A stretch of 64,000 nucleotides of DNA from Microbacterium mangrovi (lineage in GTDB: Bacteria > Actinomycetota > Actinomycetes > Actinomycetales > Microbacteriaceae): assembly GCF_000802305.1 (NCBI RefSeq), contig NZ_JTDK01000018.1:91964-155963 (forward strand). Reading direction: 5' to 3'. Below, piece by piece: positions 16,122 to 24,153 of the stretch. Numbering within the stretch: the stretch's first letter is position 1; every line of letters starts with the position of its first letter. The position numbers and the translations under genes are program-made. The notes under the pieces are model-generated. The model did not search any database, was not told the DNA's origin, and saw only the letters and a program-made list of their open reading frames with translations.

Positions 16122-16166
16122 ATGCTGAACGGTGCGCTCCTTCTCGGCCGCCACGGCGGGGCCTGA
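16122..16166 (+). CDS. leuL: leu operon leader peptide
   Basis: A 14-codon frame, MLNGALLLGRHGGA, with four leucine codons, three of them consecutive (CTC CTT CTC), ending TGA at 16164. A large hairpin begins at the next base, and leuA follows. This is the layout of ribosome-mediated leucine attenuation: when Leu-tRNA is scarce the ribosome stalls on the Leu codons and the RNA refolds. No clear ribosome site precedes the ATG, so the peptide may be translated from a leaderless or near-leaderless transcript. Confidence 0.75.
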   Translation: MLNGALLLGRHGGA

Positions 16167-16206
16167 CGACCGGCACCCCGTCGTGGGGTCCGACGTGCGC
16201 CGGTCG
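16167..16206 (+). promoter_or_regulatory. leuA attenuator hairpin
   Basis: Outer stem CGACCGGC (16167-16174) with GCCGGTCG (16199-16206); inner stem ACCCC (16175-16179) with GGGGT (16185-16189). A second short CGGTCG/CGACCG pairing with 16213-16220 could compete with the right arm. It lies between the leader peptide and the leuA start at 16233 and would end transcription or hide the ribosome site. Confidence 0.75.
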
Positions 16207-16232
16207 ATCACCGACCGACCGAAAGAGTCACC

Positions 16233-17687
16233 ATGTCCGCCCCGTTCATCCCCGACTTCTCCCGTATCTCCACGCCCGCCGGTCCCGTGCCCGAGGACGC
16301 CCCGCACTGGAACCGCCAGCGCGCCTCGCAGATGCCCTCGCACCGGTACCGCGACGTGTTCGCCCGCGTCGACGTCCCGCTGCGCGAGCGCACCTGGCCG
16401 GATGGCCGACTCACCCAGGCGCCGCTGTGGGTGCCCGTGGACCTCCGCGACGGCAACCAGGCGCTGAGCGAACCCATGGATCCGGCCCGCAAGCGGGTGT
16501 TCTTCGAACTCATGGTCGCGATGGGATTCACCGAGATCGAGGTCGGATACCCATCGGCATCCCAGACCGACTTCGACTTCGTGCGGCTCCTCGCCGAGAC
16601 CGACCTCGCCCCCGAGCACGTCTCGATCGTGGTGTTCACCCCGGCACGTTCCGACCTGATCGCGCGCACGGTGGAGTCGGTGCGCGGCATCCGCAACCCG
16701 GTCGTCATCCACCTCTATACGGCGACCGCGCCGCTGTGGCGGGAGCTCGTGCTGGGTCGCGATCGTGCGCAGCTCATCGACTTGGCCGTGGAGGGAGGCC
16801 GCGAGATCCTGCGCCGCGCCGGAGACCTGCCGAACGTGCGCTTCGAGTTCTCGCCGGAGGTGTTCAACCTCACCGAGCCCGATTTCGCGCTGGAGATCTG
16901 CGACCGGATGACCGAGCTGTGGGATGCCTCGCCGGAGCGGCCCGTCATCCTGAACCTCCCCGCGACCGTCGAGGTCGCGACGCCCAACGTGTACGCCGAC
17001 CAGATCGAGTACATGCACCGGCACCTGGCGCGTCGCGACGGCGTGATCCTGTCGGTGCACCCGCACAACGATCGCGGCACCGGCGTCGCGTGCGCGGAGC
17101 TCGCCCTGCTGGCGGGCGCGCAGCGCGTCGAGGGATGCCTGTTCGGCAACGGAGAGCGCACCGGCAACGTCGACCTCGTCACCCTCGCCCTCAACCTCCA
17201 CGCGCAGGGCGTCGACCCGATGGTCGACTTCTCCGACATCGACGAGGTGCGGCGGGTGGTGGAGCACGCCAACCGGATGCCGGTGCCTCCCCGGCATCCC
17301 TACGTCGGCGACCTCGTGCACACGGCCTACAGCGGCACGCACCAGGATGCGATCCGCAAGGGGTTCGCCGAGCATCGGGCCCGCGCCGCCGCGGCGGGAC
17401 AGGATGCCCGGGACGCGGCGTGGCAGGTGCCGTATCTGCCGATCGATCCGGCCGATCTCGGGCGCTCGTACGAGGCGGTCGTGCGGGTCAATTCGCAGTC
17501 CGGCAAGGGCGGGATCGCGTACGTGCTCGAGACCGAGTACGGCATCGTGCTCGACAGCGACCGGCAGGCGCAGTTCGCCCGGATCGTGCAGCAGCACACC
17601 GACACCACCGGCGTCGAGGCATCCCCCGCGCAGCTGCGCGCTCTGCTCGCCGCGGCGTACCCGGAGTATGCGGGGGTGGATGCCTGA
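16233..17687 (+). CDS. leuA: 2-isopropylmalate synthase lacking the C-terminal regulatory domain
   Basis: First committed enzyme of leucine synthesis, joining acetyl-CoA and 2-ketoisovalerate. 484 residues. The catalytic TIM barrel shows PVDLRDGNQAL (about 69-79, metal Asp in DLRDGNQ), GFTEIEVGYPSASQTDFDF and HPHNDRGTGVACAELALLAGA with the metal-binding HxHxD pattern. It matches the actinobacterial type (PDFSRISTPAGPVPEDAPHWN start). The protein ends at the HTDTTGVEASPAQLRALLAAAY helix, where actinobacterial LeuA normally goes on for about 100-150 residues into the leucine-binding domain. That domain is absent, so feedback inhibition should be lost; control probably rests on the leader. A second full-length leuA elsewhere is possible. 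Confidence 0.92.
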   Translation: MSAPFIPDFSRISTPAGPVPEDAPHWNRQRASQMPSHRYRDVFARVDVPLRERTWPDGRLTQAPLWVPVDLRDGNQALSEPMDPARKRVFFELMVAMGFTEIEVGYPSASQTDFDFVRLLAETDLAPEHVSIVVFTPARSDLIARTVESVRGIRNPVVIHLYTATAPLWRELVLGRDRAQLIDLAVEGGREILRRAGDLPNVRFEFSPEVFNLTEPDFALEICDRMTELWDASPERPVILNLPATVEVATPNVYADQIEYMHRHLARRDGVILSVHPHNDRGTGVACAELALLAGAQRVEGCLFGNGERTGNVDLVTLALNLHAQGVDPMVDFSDIDEVRRVVEHANRMPVPPRHPYVGDLVHTAYSGTHQDAIRKGFAEHRARAAAAGQDARDAAWQVPYLPIDPADLGRSYEAVVRVNSQSGKGGIAYVLETEYGIVLDSDRQAQFARIVQQHTDTTGVEASPAQLRALLAAAYPEYAGVDA

Positions 17688-17697
17688 CCCGGCCCGT

Positions 17698-17718
17698 GCC
17701 CGGGCGTCATGCCCGGGC
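17698..17718. terminator. Hairpin between convergent leuA and reductase genes
   Basis: GCCCGGGC (17698-17705) and GCCCGGGC (17711-17718) pair across a five-base loop, 10 bp past the leuA stop and 31 bp before the minus-strand stop. It is palindromic in both halves, so it could serve both directions. Confidence 0.55.
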
Positions 17719-17748
17719 GTGATGTCCGATGCTCGACGCAGCGGCGGG

Positions 17749-18720
17749 TCAGTGGGCGGTGACGACGCCGACGAGGTCGTGGATGATCACGGCGGCGGCG
17801 CGGGCACCCTGGCCGGCGGCGACGATGAGCTGCTGCGGGCCCGGGGCCGCGGCATCCCCGGCGGCGTACAGGCCGGGCACGCTGGTGCGCCCCGACCGGT
17901 CGGCGGCGAGGTGTCCGTGCGCGTCGACGTCGGCATCCAGCCCGTCCAGGAACTCCACGGCCGGATCCCACACCGGCCGCACGAAGCCGCCCGCCACCGG
18001 GATCGTCTCGCCCGAGGCGACGGTGATCCCGGTCAGGACGCCGCGGTCGCCGACCAGTTCGGTGATCGGCTCGCGGACGACGCGGATGCCGGATGCCACC
18101 AGCTCCGCCTCGTCGGCGGCGTCCACGACCTCGGCACCGTGCGTGAACACGATGAGGTTGTCGGACCACCGGGCCACGAGCCGCGCGCGCCCGGCCAGGT
18201 CCGGCGTCTGCCCGATGAGCGCCAGCGGCTGGTCGCGCAGCTCCCACCCGTCGCAGGCGGCGCAGCTGAACAGGCTGATGCCGTAGAACCCGCGGATGTT
18301 GGGCACCTCGGGCAGCGTCTCGCGCAGTCCCGTCGCCGCCAGCACCGAGCGCGCCCGGATGACGGCGGGTGCCCCGCGGCCCTGGACCGACGCGACGAAC
18401 CCGTCGGCATCCCGCTGCACCGACGCGACCCGCGTGCGCCGGTGCACCACCACGTTCGGGTAGGCGGTGAGCTCGTCGCGCGCGATCGCACGGAGCTCCT
18501 GCGGGGGGATGCCGTCGCGGGTGAGGAACCCGTGCGAGCGCAGTGTCGCCGCGTTTCGCGGCCGGTCGGCGTCGATGACGGCCACCGTCGCCCGGGCACG
18601 GCCGAGATTCAGGGCTGCCGACAGTCCTGCAGGGCCGCCGCCGACGATGAGGACGTCGACGAAAGGCGTCTCGGCCGCGGGAACATCGGCCCCGGGCGAA
18701 TTGCGGTGGTGGCTGGTCAC
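17749..18720 (-). CDS. Thioredoxin-reductase-like FAD/NAD(P) oxidoreductase
   Basis: A 323-residue flavoprotein from GTG 18720. The FAD-binding fold is VLIVGGGPAGLSAALNLGRA (about 22-42). A CAAC pair (SCAACDGWE near 153-156) sits at the redox-Cys position of thioredoxin reductases, and GLYAAGDAA near 285 closes the FAD site. Family members usually have CxxC followed by D, so C153/C156 are probably active. It ends the second sulfur operon, 12 bp after fpr, suggesting reduction of a thiol partner for sulfur assimilation. Not the classical trxB neighbour trxA. Confidence 0.85.
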   Translation of the reverse strand: MTSHHRNSPGADVPAAETPFVDVLIVGGGPAGLSAALNLGRARATVAVIDADRPRNAATLRSHGFLTRDGIPPQELRAIARDELTAYPNVVVHRRTRVASVQRDADGFVASVQGRGAPAVIRARSVLAATGLRETLPEVPNIRGFYGISLFSCAACDGWELRDQPLALIGQTPDLAGRARLVARWSDNLIVFTHGAEVVDAADEAELVASGIRVVREPITELVGDRGVLTGITVASGETIPVAGGFVRPVWDPAVEFLDGLDADVDAHGHLAADRSGRTSVPGLYAAGDAAAPGPQQLIVAAGQGARAAAVIIHDLVGVVTAH

Positions 18721-18732
18721 GACGGCATCCGT

Positions 18733-20181
18733 TCAGGCGTTCGCGGGCACGGACGCGCGCGAGATCGCGACCTGCGCGTCGCGATCGACGACCTTGACGC
18801 GCTCACGGGTGTACTCGTGGTCGGCGCCGAGGGTGCGCTCGTGGGCGTCGAGCTGCAGCCAGCCCTCCCACGTGGTGTACTCGACGCCGCGCTCGGTCAG
18901 CACCTCGAAGATCGAAGGGGACTGCCCTTCGAAAGCCTCAGGGCGCGGGGCGTCCGGCTCAGGGCGCAAGGCCTCCGGCCGCGAGGCGTGGGCCGCGAGG
19001 GCATCCGCCACCACGTGGCCGATGGTCTCCAGGGCATCCGACTTGGTGTGGCCGATGAGGCCCACCGGTCCGCGCTTGATCCAGCCGGTGGCGTACAGGC
19101 CGGCGATCGGCGTTCCGTCGGCGTCGACCACCCGGCCCTCGACGTTCGGCACCACGCCGCGACGCTCGTCGAACGGGGCATCCACGACGGGCGTGCCGTA
19201 GTAGCCGACCGCGCGGTAGACCTGGCCGACCGCGATCTCGCGGAACTCCCCCGTGCCGGTCACCGAACCCGCGGCATCCGGAATCGTCCGCTCGAACCGG
19301 ACCGCCTCGACACCGGTCTCGGGCGACCCGAGCACCTCGACGGGCGCGTGGTAGAAGTGCAGGTGCAGGCGGCGGGACGCCTCGCCGGTCGGCCGGTCGC
19401 GCCACTGCTGCAGTGTGCGCAGCATCACCTTGTACTGGTTGTTCGGCGCCACCCAGTCCTCGAGGTACTGGAAGTCCTCGTCGTGCAGGATGATGTCGAC
19501 GTCGCGCACCTCACCCAGCTCGCGCAGCTCGATGGGCGTGAACTTGATGTCCTGCGGGCCGCGGCGGCCGAACACGTGCACGTCGGTGACCGACGACTGC
19601 GCCAGGCCCGCCAGCACGTTGTCCGGCGCCTCGGTGGAGCGCAGGTCGGGCTCGTGCTTGGCGAGCACCCGCGCGACGTCGAGCGCGACGTTGCCGTTGC
19701 CGATGACCGCGACGGATGCCTCGGGCAGGTCCCACGTGCGCGGCACGTCCGGGTGGCCGTCGTACCAGGCGACGAAGTCCGCCGCGCCGAACGACCCCGG
19801 CAGGTCGATGCCGGGGATGTCGAGGGCGGCATCCCGGATCGCGCCGGTCGCGATGATGACCGCGTCGTAGCGCTCCTGCAGTTCGGCGAGGGCGATGTCG
19901 CGACCCACCTCGACGTTGCCGATGAAGCGGATACTGCGCCGATCCGCAGAGGGCGAGGCCGCGTCGAGCATCTCGTGCAGCGACGTGACGATGCCCTTGA
20001 TGCGGGGGTGGTCGGGCGCGACGCCGTATCGGATCAGGCCGTACGGTGCGGGCAGCGACTCGAACAGGTCGATCGCGACGGACCCGCCCTGCTCCTTCAC
20101 GGCGTTGGCGAGGAGGTTCCCGGCGTAGATGCCGGCGGGGCCGGCTCCGACGATGGCGACGTTGAGGTCGAGAGCGGTCAC
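18733..20181 (-). CDS. fpr: Ferredoxin--NADP+ reductase, FprA type
   Basis: A 482-residue protein from GTG 20181, adrenodoxin-reductase-like. The FAD fold is VAIVGAGPAGIYAGNLLA (8-25), followed by the family LFESLPAPYGLIRYGVAPDHPRIKG; the NADP fold is VAVIGNGNVALDVARVL (near 157). GLYATGWIKRGPVGLIGHTKSDA is the C-terminal signature. It should reduce ferredoxin for the sulfite reductase of the neighbouring operon. About 12 residues at 411-422 come from a family B palindrome (18924-18946), placed in the loop before the last helical tail. GTGA overlap with the methyltransferase downstream in the numbering. Confidence 0.92.
   Translation of the reverse strand: MTALDLNVAIVGAGPAGIYAGNLLANAVKEQGGSVAIDLFESLPAPYGLIRYGVAPDHPRIKGIVTSLHEMLDAASPSADRRSIRFIGNVEVGRDIALAELQERYDAVIIATGAIRDAALDIPGIDLPGSFGAADFVAWYDGHPDVPRTWDLPEASVAVIGNGNVALDVARVLAKHEPDLRSTEAPDNVLAGLAQSSVTDVHVFGRRGPQDIKFTPIELRELGEVRDVDIILHDEDFQYLEDWVAPNNQYKVMLRTLQQWRDRPTGEASRRLHLHFYHAPVEVLGSPETGVEAVRFERTIPDAAGSVTGTGEFREIAVGQVYRAVGYYGTPVVDAPFDERRGVVPNVEGRVVDADGTPIAGLYATGWIKRGPVGLIGHTKSDALETIGHVVADALAAHASRPEALRPEPDAPRPEAFEGQSPSIFEVLTERGVEYTTWEGWLQLDAHERTLGADHEYTRERVKVVDRDAQVAISRASVPANA
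18910..18968. repeat. Family B element inside fpr
   Basis: Core GCCCTTCGAAAGCCTCAGGGC at 18924-18944, with a trailing GGCTCAGGGCGC half-copy at 18956-18967. It is read in frame, adding Pro/Glu-rich residues (LRPEPDAPRPEAFEGQSP) to the reductase. Confidence 0.8.
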
Positions 20182-20951
20182 AGGGCGGTGTCCTTTCCGA
20201 GGGCAGAGCGGTGCGAGGCGAGCTCGGCGGGTGCATAGGGGCTGAGGCGCACGACGTCGCCCACGACGACGACGGCGGGGGAGCGCACGCCGCGCGCGGC
20301 GGCCTGGTGCGCGATGGTCTCGAGGGTGCCGACGGTGACCCGCTGGCCGTCGCCGAACCCGTCTTCGATGATGGCGACCGGGCAGGATGCCCCGCGCTCG
20401 CCGCGGCCGAGGGTCATCGCCGCGTGGGCGAGCGTGCCGACGCCCATGAGCAGCACGACGGTGTGGTCGCGTCCGCCGCCGAGCTCCTGGATCTGGTCGT
20501 GGCCGGTGACGACGGTGAACGCCGTCGCGAGGCCGCGGTGGGTGAGCGGGATGCCCGCGATCGCCGGCACCGAGATGGCGCTGGTCACACCCGACACGAC
20601 GCGCACGTCGATGCCGCGTTCGCGGCAGTGGGCGAGCTCCTCGCCGCCGCGGCCGAAGATGTACGGGTCGCCGCCCTTGAGCCGCACGACCGTCTTGCCC
20701 TGTTCGGCGAGCTGCACGAGCAGCGCGTTGATGGCATCCTGTGGCACCGCGTGGTGGCCGGGGAGCTTGCCGACGTCGACGATCTCGGCCTTCAGCTGGA
20801 CGCCCTCGGCGGCGAGCCCGTCGAGCACGCCGCGCGCGCCGAGTCGGTCGGCGACGATGACGTCGGCCGACTCCAGGGCGCGCAGGCCACGCAGGGTGAT
20901 CAGGCCGGGGTCGCCGGGTCCGGCGCCGACCAGCAGCACGAGTCCGGTCAT
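20178..20951 (-). CDS. cobA: Uroporphyrinogen-III C-methyltransferase (siroheme branch)
   Basis: A 257-residue SUMT. Signatures: LVGAGPGDPGLITLRGLRAL at the start, VRLKGGDPYIFGRGGEELA (near 92-110), VVSGVTSAISVPAIAGIPLTHRG (near 120). It transfers two methyl groups from SAM to uroporphyrinogen III, giving precorrin-2 for siroheme. Siroheme is the cofactor of the sulfite reductase at 27301-29022, so its place among sulfur genes makes sense. No CysG oxidase/chelatase domain is fused; a separate chelatase gene is at 48934-49617. ATGA overlap with the permease gene. Confidence 0.92.
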   Translation of the reverse strand: MTGLVLLVGAGPGDPGLITLRGLRALESADVIVADRLGARGVLDGLAAEGVQLKAEIVDVGKLPGHHAVPQDAINALLVQLAEQGKTVVRLKGGDPYIFGRGGEELAHCRERGIDVRVVSGVTSAISVPAIAGIPLTHRGLATAFTVVTGHDQIQELGGGRDHTVVLLMGVGTLAHAAMTLGRGERGASCPVAIIEDGFGDGQRVTVGTLETIAHQAAARGVRSPAVVVVGDVVRLSPYAPAELASHRSALGKDTAL

Positions 20952-21949
20952 CGGGATCCTCCTTGCAGCAGGCCCCGGCCGCGCAGCAGGCGGCGTTCGA
21001 GCGGGGCGAAGATGACGAGCTCGACGAGGATGCCGATCACGAGGATCACGATGATCGTCGCGAGCACCGACGCGATGTCGGACAGCTGGCGGGAGTTGTC
21101 GAGCATGGTGCCGAGGCCGAAGCCCATGGTGCCGCCGGTGGTGATGATCTCCGCGGCCATCAGCGACCGCCACGAGAACGCCCAGCCCTGCTTGAGGCCG
21201 GCGACGTAGCCGGGCAGGGCGGCCGGCAGCACGATGAGCGATGCCATCGACAGCTTCTTGGCGCCGAGCACCTGTCCGACGCGGCGCAGCTGCGGCGGCA
21301 CCTGATCGATGCCCGAGATGAGCCCGTTGATCACCGACGGAGTGGCGCCCATCAGCACCACGAAATACGCGGTGGCATCGGTGAGCCCGAACCACAGGAT
21401 CGCGGCGGGCACCCACGCGACCGAGGGCAGCACCTGCAGGCCCGAGATGAGCGGACCGAACGCGCGCCGCAGCGGCTTCACCTCGGCCAGCAGCAGGCCG
21501 ATGGGCGTTCCCACGACGATCGCGATGAGGAATCCGAGGATGCCGCGCTCGAGGCTGGTGAACACCGCCTGCTGCAGCTGGGCCGTCTCCCACGCCGCGC
21601 CGAGGGCGGCGGCGACGTCGGCCGGCGCCGGGACGATGTCCGGCCGCGGCTGGGCGATGACGATGTACAGCTGCCAGGCCGCGATGAGCGCGATGACGCA
21701 GATGATGGGCGGCAGCACGGACTGGCGGATGCGGCGCCACACGCTCGGGCGGTCTGCGGCATCCGTCTGGAGGGCGTCGAGCCCCGCGGCGAGGGTGCGG
21801 AGCTCGTCCGCGGCTTCGGTCGTTGAGCGAGCGAAGCGAGACGAAACGTCAGCGCCGTCCGTGATCTCGGAGGCCAGGTGCGTTTCGTCTCGGTCGCGCT
21901 GGCGCGCGTCCTCGCTCAACGACCGGGGGGAGTCGATGTCATGCGGCAT
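20948..21949 (-). CDS. ssuC: ABC importer permease, SsuC/TauC type
   Basis: A 333-residue inner-membrane protein with six membrane segments from about residue 75. The permease loop is near 255-275 (VLGAKKLSMASLIVLPAALPGYVAGLKQGWAFSWRSLMAAE). The mature start is normally close to the first membrane helix; here residues about 8-45 (SPRSLSEDARQRDRDE ... SSRFARSTTEAADE) are encoded by a family A palindrome. The ATG at 21949 lies inside the end of the ATPase gene (11-base overlap). With the ATPase and lipoprotein it should import a sulfur compound. Confidence 0.85.
   Translation of the reverse strand: MPHDIDSPRSLSEDARQRDRDETHLASEITDGADVSSRFARSTTEAADELRTLAAGLDALQTDAADRPSVWRRIRQSVLPPIICVIALIAAWQLYIVIAQPRPDIVPAPADVAAALGAAWETAQLQQAVFTSLERGILGFLIAIVVGTPIGLLLAEVKPLRRAFGPLISGLQVLPSVAWVPAAILWFGLTDATAYFVVLMGATPSVINGLISGIDQVPPQLRRVGQVLGAKKLSMASLIVLPAALPGYVAGLKQGWAFSWRSLMAAEIITTGGTMGFGLGTMLDNSRQLSDIASVLATIIVILVIGILVELVIFAPLERRLLRGRGLLQGGSR
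21818..21924. repeat. Family A element inside ssuC
   Basis: 107 bp. Left arm GGTCGTTGAGCGAGCGAAGC... (from 21818) pairs with a right arm ending CCTCGCTCAACGACC (21910-21924); inner arms GAGACGAAACG and CGTTTCGTCTCGG face each other. Read in frame as the N-terminus of the permease. Confidence 0.9.
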
Positions 21950-22742
21950 TGCGGCTGATCTCCTTGCGCAGGTGCGCGGTGATCTCGCGCGAGAGGGCCG
22001 CCACCTCGGGCGATTCGATGCGACGCCCGGCGGTCGCGTTGATGCGCCACTCGCGGGCGATCCGGCCGGGCCGGCTGCCCAGCAGCACGACGCGCTGGCC
22101 GAGACGGGCGGCCTCGCGCACGTTGTGCGTGACGAACACGATCGTGCGGCCGGTCTGCCGCCAGACGCGCTCCAGTTCTTCGTGGAGGATGTCGCGGGTG
22201 ATGGCATCCAGCGCCGCGAACGGCTCGTCCATCAGCAGCACCGGACGGTCCTGCGCGAGCGCGCGGGCCAGGGCGACGCGCTGACGCATCCCGCCCGACA
22301 GCTCGTGGGGGCGGCGGTCCGCGGCATCCTGCAGGTCCACGACCTCGAGCAGCGCGAGGGCTCGCTCGGTGCGCTCCGATCGCGGCACGCCGCGCAGTCG
22401 CAGTGCCAGCTCGACGTTGCGCCGGGCGGACAGCCACGGCATCAGGGCGGATTCCTGGAACATGACCGCCGACCCCTCATCGGGGGTCTGGATGCTGCCC
22501 GCGGTGGGGGCATCCAGACCCGCGATGAGGTTCAGCAGGGTGGACTTGCCGCATCCGGATGCCCCGAGCAGACACACGAACTCGCCGGGTGCGATGTCGA
22601 GCGAGATGTCGTCGAGCACGACCGGGCCGGTGCCGAAGCGCTTGGACACGTGGTCGATGCGCACAGCGGGCGGCACGGGCGACGCGGCGGCCGCGGGTGC
22701 GGTGCCGTCGAAGCTCGGGAACAGGCGGATGCCGTCGGTCAT
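21939..22742 (-). CDS. ssuB: ABC importer ATPase, SsuB/TauB type
   Basis: A 267-residue ATPase. Walker A LLGASGCGKSTLLNLIAGL (near 60-70), Q-loop MFQESALMPWLSARRNV, signature LSGGMRQRVALARALAQDRPVLLMDEPFAALD (about 155-187) and switch VTHNVREA are all typical of the nitrate/sulfonate/taurine group. It lies between the lipoprotein and permease genes. It powers uptake; the substrate is set by the binding protein. Confidence 0.92.
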   Translation of the reverse strand: MTDGIRLFPSFDGTAPAAAASPVPPAVRIDHVSKRFGTGPVVLDDISLDIAPGEFVCLLGASGCGKSTLLNLIAGLDAPTAGSIQTPDEGSAVMFQESALMPWLSARRNVELALRLRGVPRSERTERALALLEVVDLQDAADRRPHELSGGMRQRVALARALAQDRPVLLMDEPFAALDAITRDILHEELERVWRQTGRTIVFVTHNVREAARLGQRVVLLGSRPGRIAREWRINATAGRRIESPEVAALSREITAHLRKEISRNAA

Positions 22743-22750
22743 GATGTCGC

Positions 22751-23818
22751 CTACTGCTCGCCCAGGCCGTCGGCCGACACCTTGGCGGAGGCGACCTCGT
22801 TGAGCAGGCGCAGGTCGAACAGGCCCTGGATGGAGCCCTTCTTCTGCGTGCCGGCGGCGAGGCCGTGGTCGACGAGCTCCTGGAAGGTCTGCGCCTGCGG
22901 GTTGGCCGAGAACGTCACGTTCTGCAGCGCGCGGGCCAGCACCGGTGCCTTCAGCTCCTTGCCGGTGGTGGCCTTCAGCTGCGCGTTGATGACGGCGGCG
23001 GCATCCTTCTTGTTGTCGTTGAGCCACGCGATCGAGTCGACGTCGGCCTTCACGAGCGCCTTCACCGTCTGCGGGTGCTTCTTCAGGAAGTCGGCGTTCA
23101 CGACGAGCACCGTGGTGGGGAACTTGCCGTCCTTCCACAGGGATGCCTCGTCGACGAGCACGTGTCCGCCTTCGGCGACCAGGCGCGACGCCCAGGGCTC
23201 GGGGAGCCAGGCGCCGTCGACCTTGCCCTGCTGGAACAGGGTGAGCGTCTGCGCGTTGTCGGTCGGCGTGATGTTCACGTCGCCGCCGCCGGACGTGCTG
23301 GTCTGGTAGCCCTGTCCCTTCAGCCAGGTGCGCAGCGCGACGTCCTGCGTGTTGCCGAGCTGCGGCGTGGCGAGCGTCTTGCCCTTGAGCTGCTTGGGGT
23401 CGGTGATGTCCTTCGCGACGACGAGCTGGGCGCCGCCGGTGGTGGCTCCCGCGACGATCCGCAGCGACTGGCCGTGCGACTGGATGAACGAGTTGATCGC
23501 CGGGTTCGGTCCGATGTAGGCCGCGTCGATCGCGCCGGCGCTGAGCGCCTCGATCGTCGCCGGGCCGGCGTTGAAGACCTGGGTCTGCAGCTTGGTGGAG
23601 CCGAGGTCCTTCTGCAGGATGCCCTCCTGCAGGCCGGCGAGGGCGGGAGCATGCGTGACGTTCGCGAAGTAGCCGAGGCGCACCTCGGATGCCGCGGTGC
23701 CGCCGGACAGGTCGATCGTCTTCTGCGGAGACGCCGACGCCTGAGCGGCACAGCCCGCCAGCATCATCGCGGCCACAGCCAGGATCGTGAGCTTCGCAGT
23801 GCGGGTGTTGTACTTCAT
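22751..23818 (-). CDS. ssuA: ABC importer substrate-binding lipoprotein, NitT/TauT (SsuA-like)
   Basis: A 355-residue lipoprotein: basic start, hydrophobic core and lipobox LAGC (Cys near 25). The two-lobed domain contains VRLGYFANVTHAPALAGLQEG, then AGPATIEALSAGAIDAAYIGPNPAINSF, and the C-lobe KVDGAWLPEPWASRLVAEGGHVLVDE. This is the sulfonate/taurine binding-protein fold. It starts the second sulfur operon. No desulfonating monooxygenase (ssuD/tauD) is encoded here, so the ligand could be another sulfur oxyanion; this is a real ambiguity. Confidence 0.85.
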   Translation of the reverse strand: MKYNTRTAKLTILAVAAMMLAGCAAQASASPQKTIDLSGGTAASEVRLGYFANVTHAPALAGLQEGILQKDLGSTKLQTQVFNAGPATIEALSAGAIDAAYIGPNPAINSFIQSHGQSLRIVAGATTGGAQLVVAKDITDPKQLKGKTLATPQLGNTQDVALRTWLKGQGYQTSTSGGGDVNITPTDNAQTLTLFQQGKVDGAWLPEPWASRLVAEGGHVLVDEASLWKDGKFPTTVLVVNADFLKKHPQTVKALVKADVDSIAWLNDNKKDAAAVINAQLKATTGKELKAPVLARALQNVTFSANPQAQTFQELVDHGLAAGTQKKGSIQGLFDLRLLNEVASAKVSADGLGEQ

Positions 23819-23909
23819 CGTTCGCCTCCTTCGGGACGGTCGCCAGACGGTTTCTGGCGGGTGTTTGAAAATGACGGTAGGGGTGCGCGGGACGGTGCGC
23901 GAGTGTGTC

Positions 23910-23976
23910 GTCACGGGGTGGAACGGGGCGTCACCGGGCGTAATACGCCTCGGTAACGGGGCGTCACACGGTTGAC
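23910..23976 (-). promoter_or_regulatory. Putative sulfur-regulon control motifs upstream of ssuA
   Basis: GTCACGGGGTGGAAC (23910-23924) and GCGTCACACGGTTGAC (23961-23976), written on the plus strand. Both recur upstream of sir at 29066-29080 and 29094-29109 with one or two changes each. They lie 92-158 bp before the ssuA start. Confidence 0.6.
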
Positions 23977-24011
23977 GCGGGCCGCTCCGGCGCGGGCCGC
24001 TCCGGCATCCT

Positions 24012-24139
24012 GATCGGTCGCGAAAGCACGGTCGAGGTCGCCGTTCGTGACGGAGTCACGGGTGGGCGCCGCCCGGCACCCGCGACGAGTCGCCGGATCG
24101 GTCGCGAACGCACGGTTGAGGTCGCCGTTCGTGACGGAT
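24012..24139. repeat. Direct repeat, 43-bp units
   Basis: Two copies of a unit running from GATCGGTCGCGAA to CGTTCGTGACGGA (24012-24054 and 24096-24138). The end resembles family E (GTTCGCTCGTCACGAAA and its complement). Located behind cysN. Confidence 0.75.
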
Positions 24140-24153
24140 TCGGGCAGGGGCCG

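Larger units (their letters stand above)
23819..24153. other. Intergenic region between two sulfur operons, with promoter motifs and repeats
   Basis: 335 bp without a gene. The proximal part (23910-23976) carries the motifs shared with the sir promoter. The distal part has a 43-bp direct repeat, GATCGGTCGCGAAAGCACGG... at 24012-24054 and again at 24096-24138, with four differences. It separates cysN from ssuA, so the second operon probably has its own promoter. Confidence 0.65.

Noticed and set aside
17347..20238. Open frame of 963 codons on the plus strand
   Set aside because: It runs antisense to leuA's end, the reductases and the methyltransferase, which have clear domains; the translation is Arg/Gly/His-rich without motifs. 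A shadow of high GC third positions.
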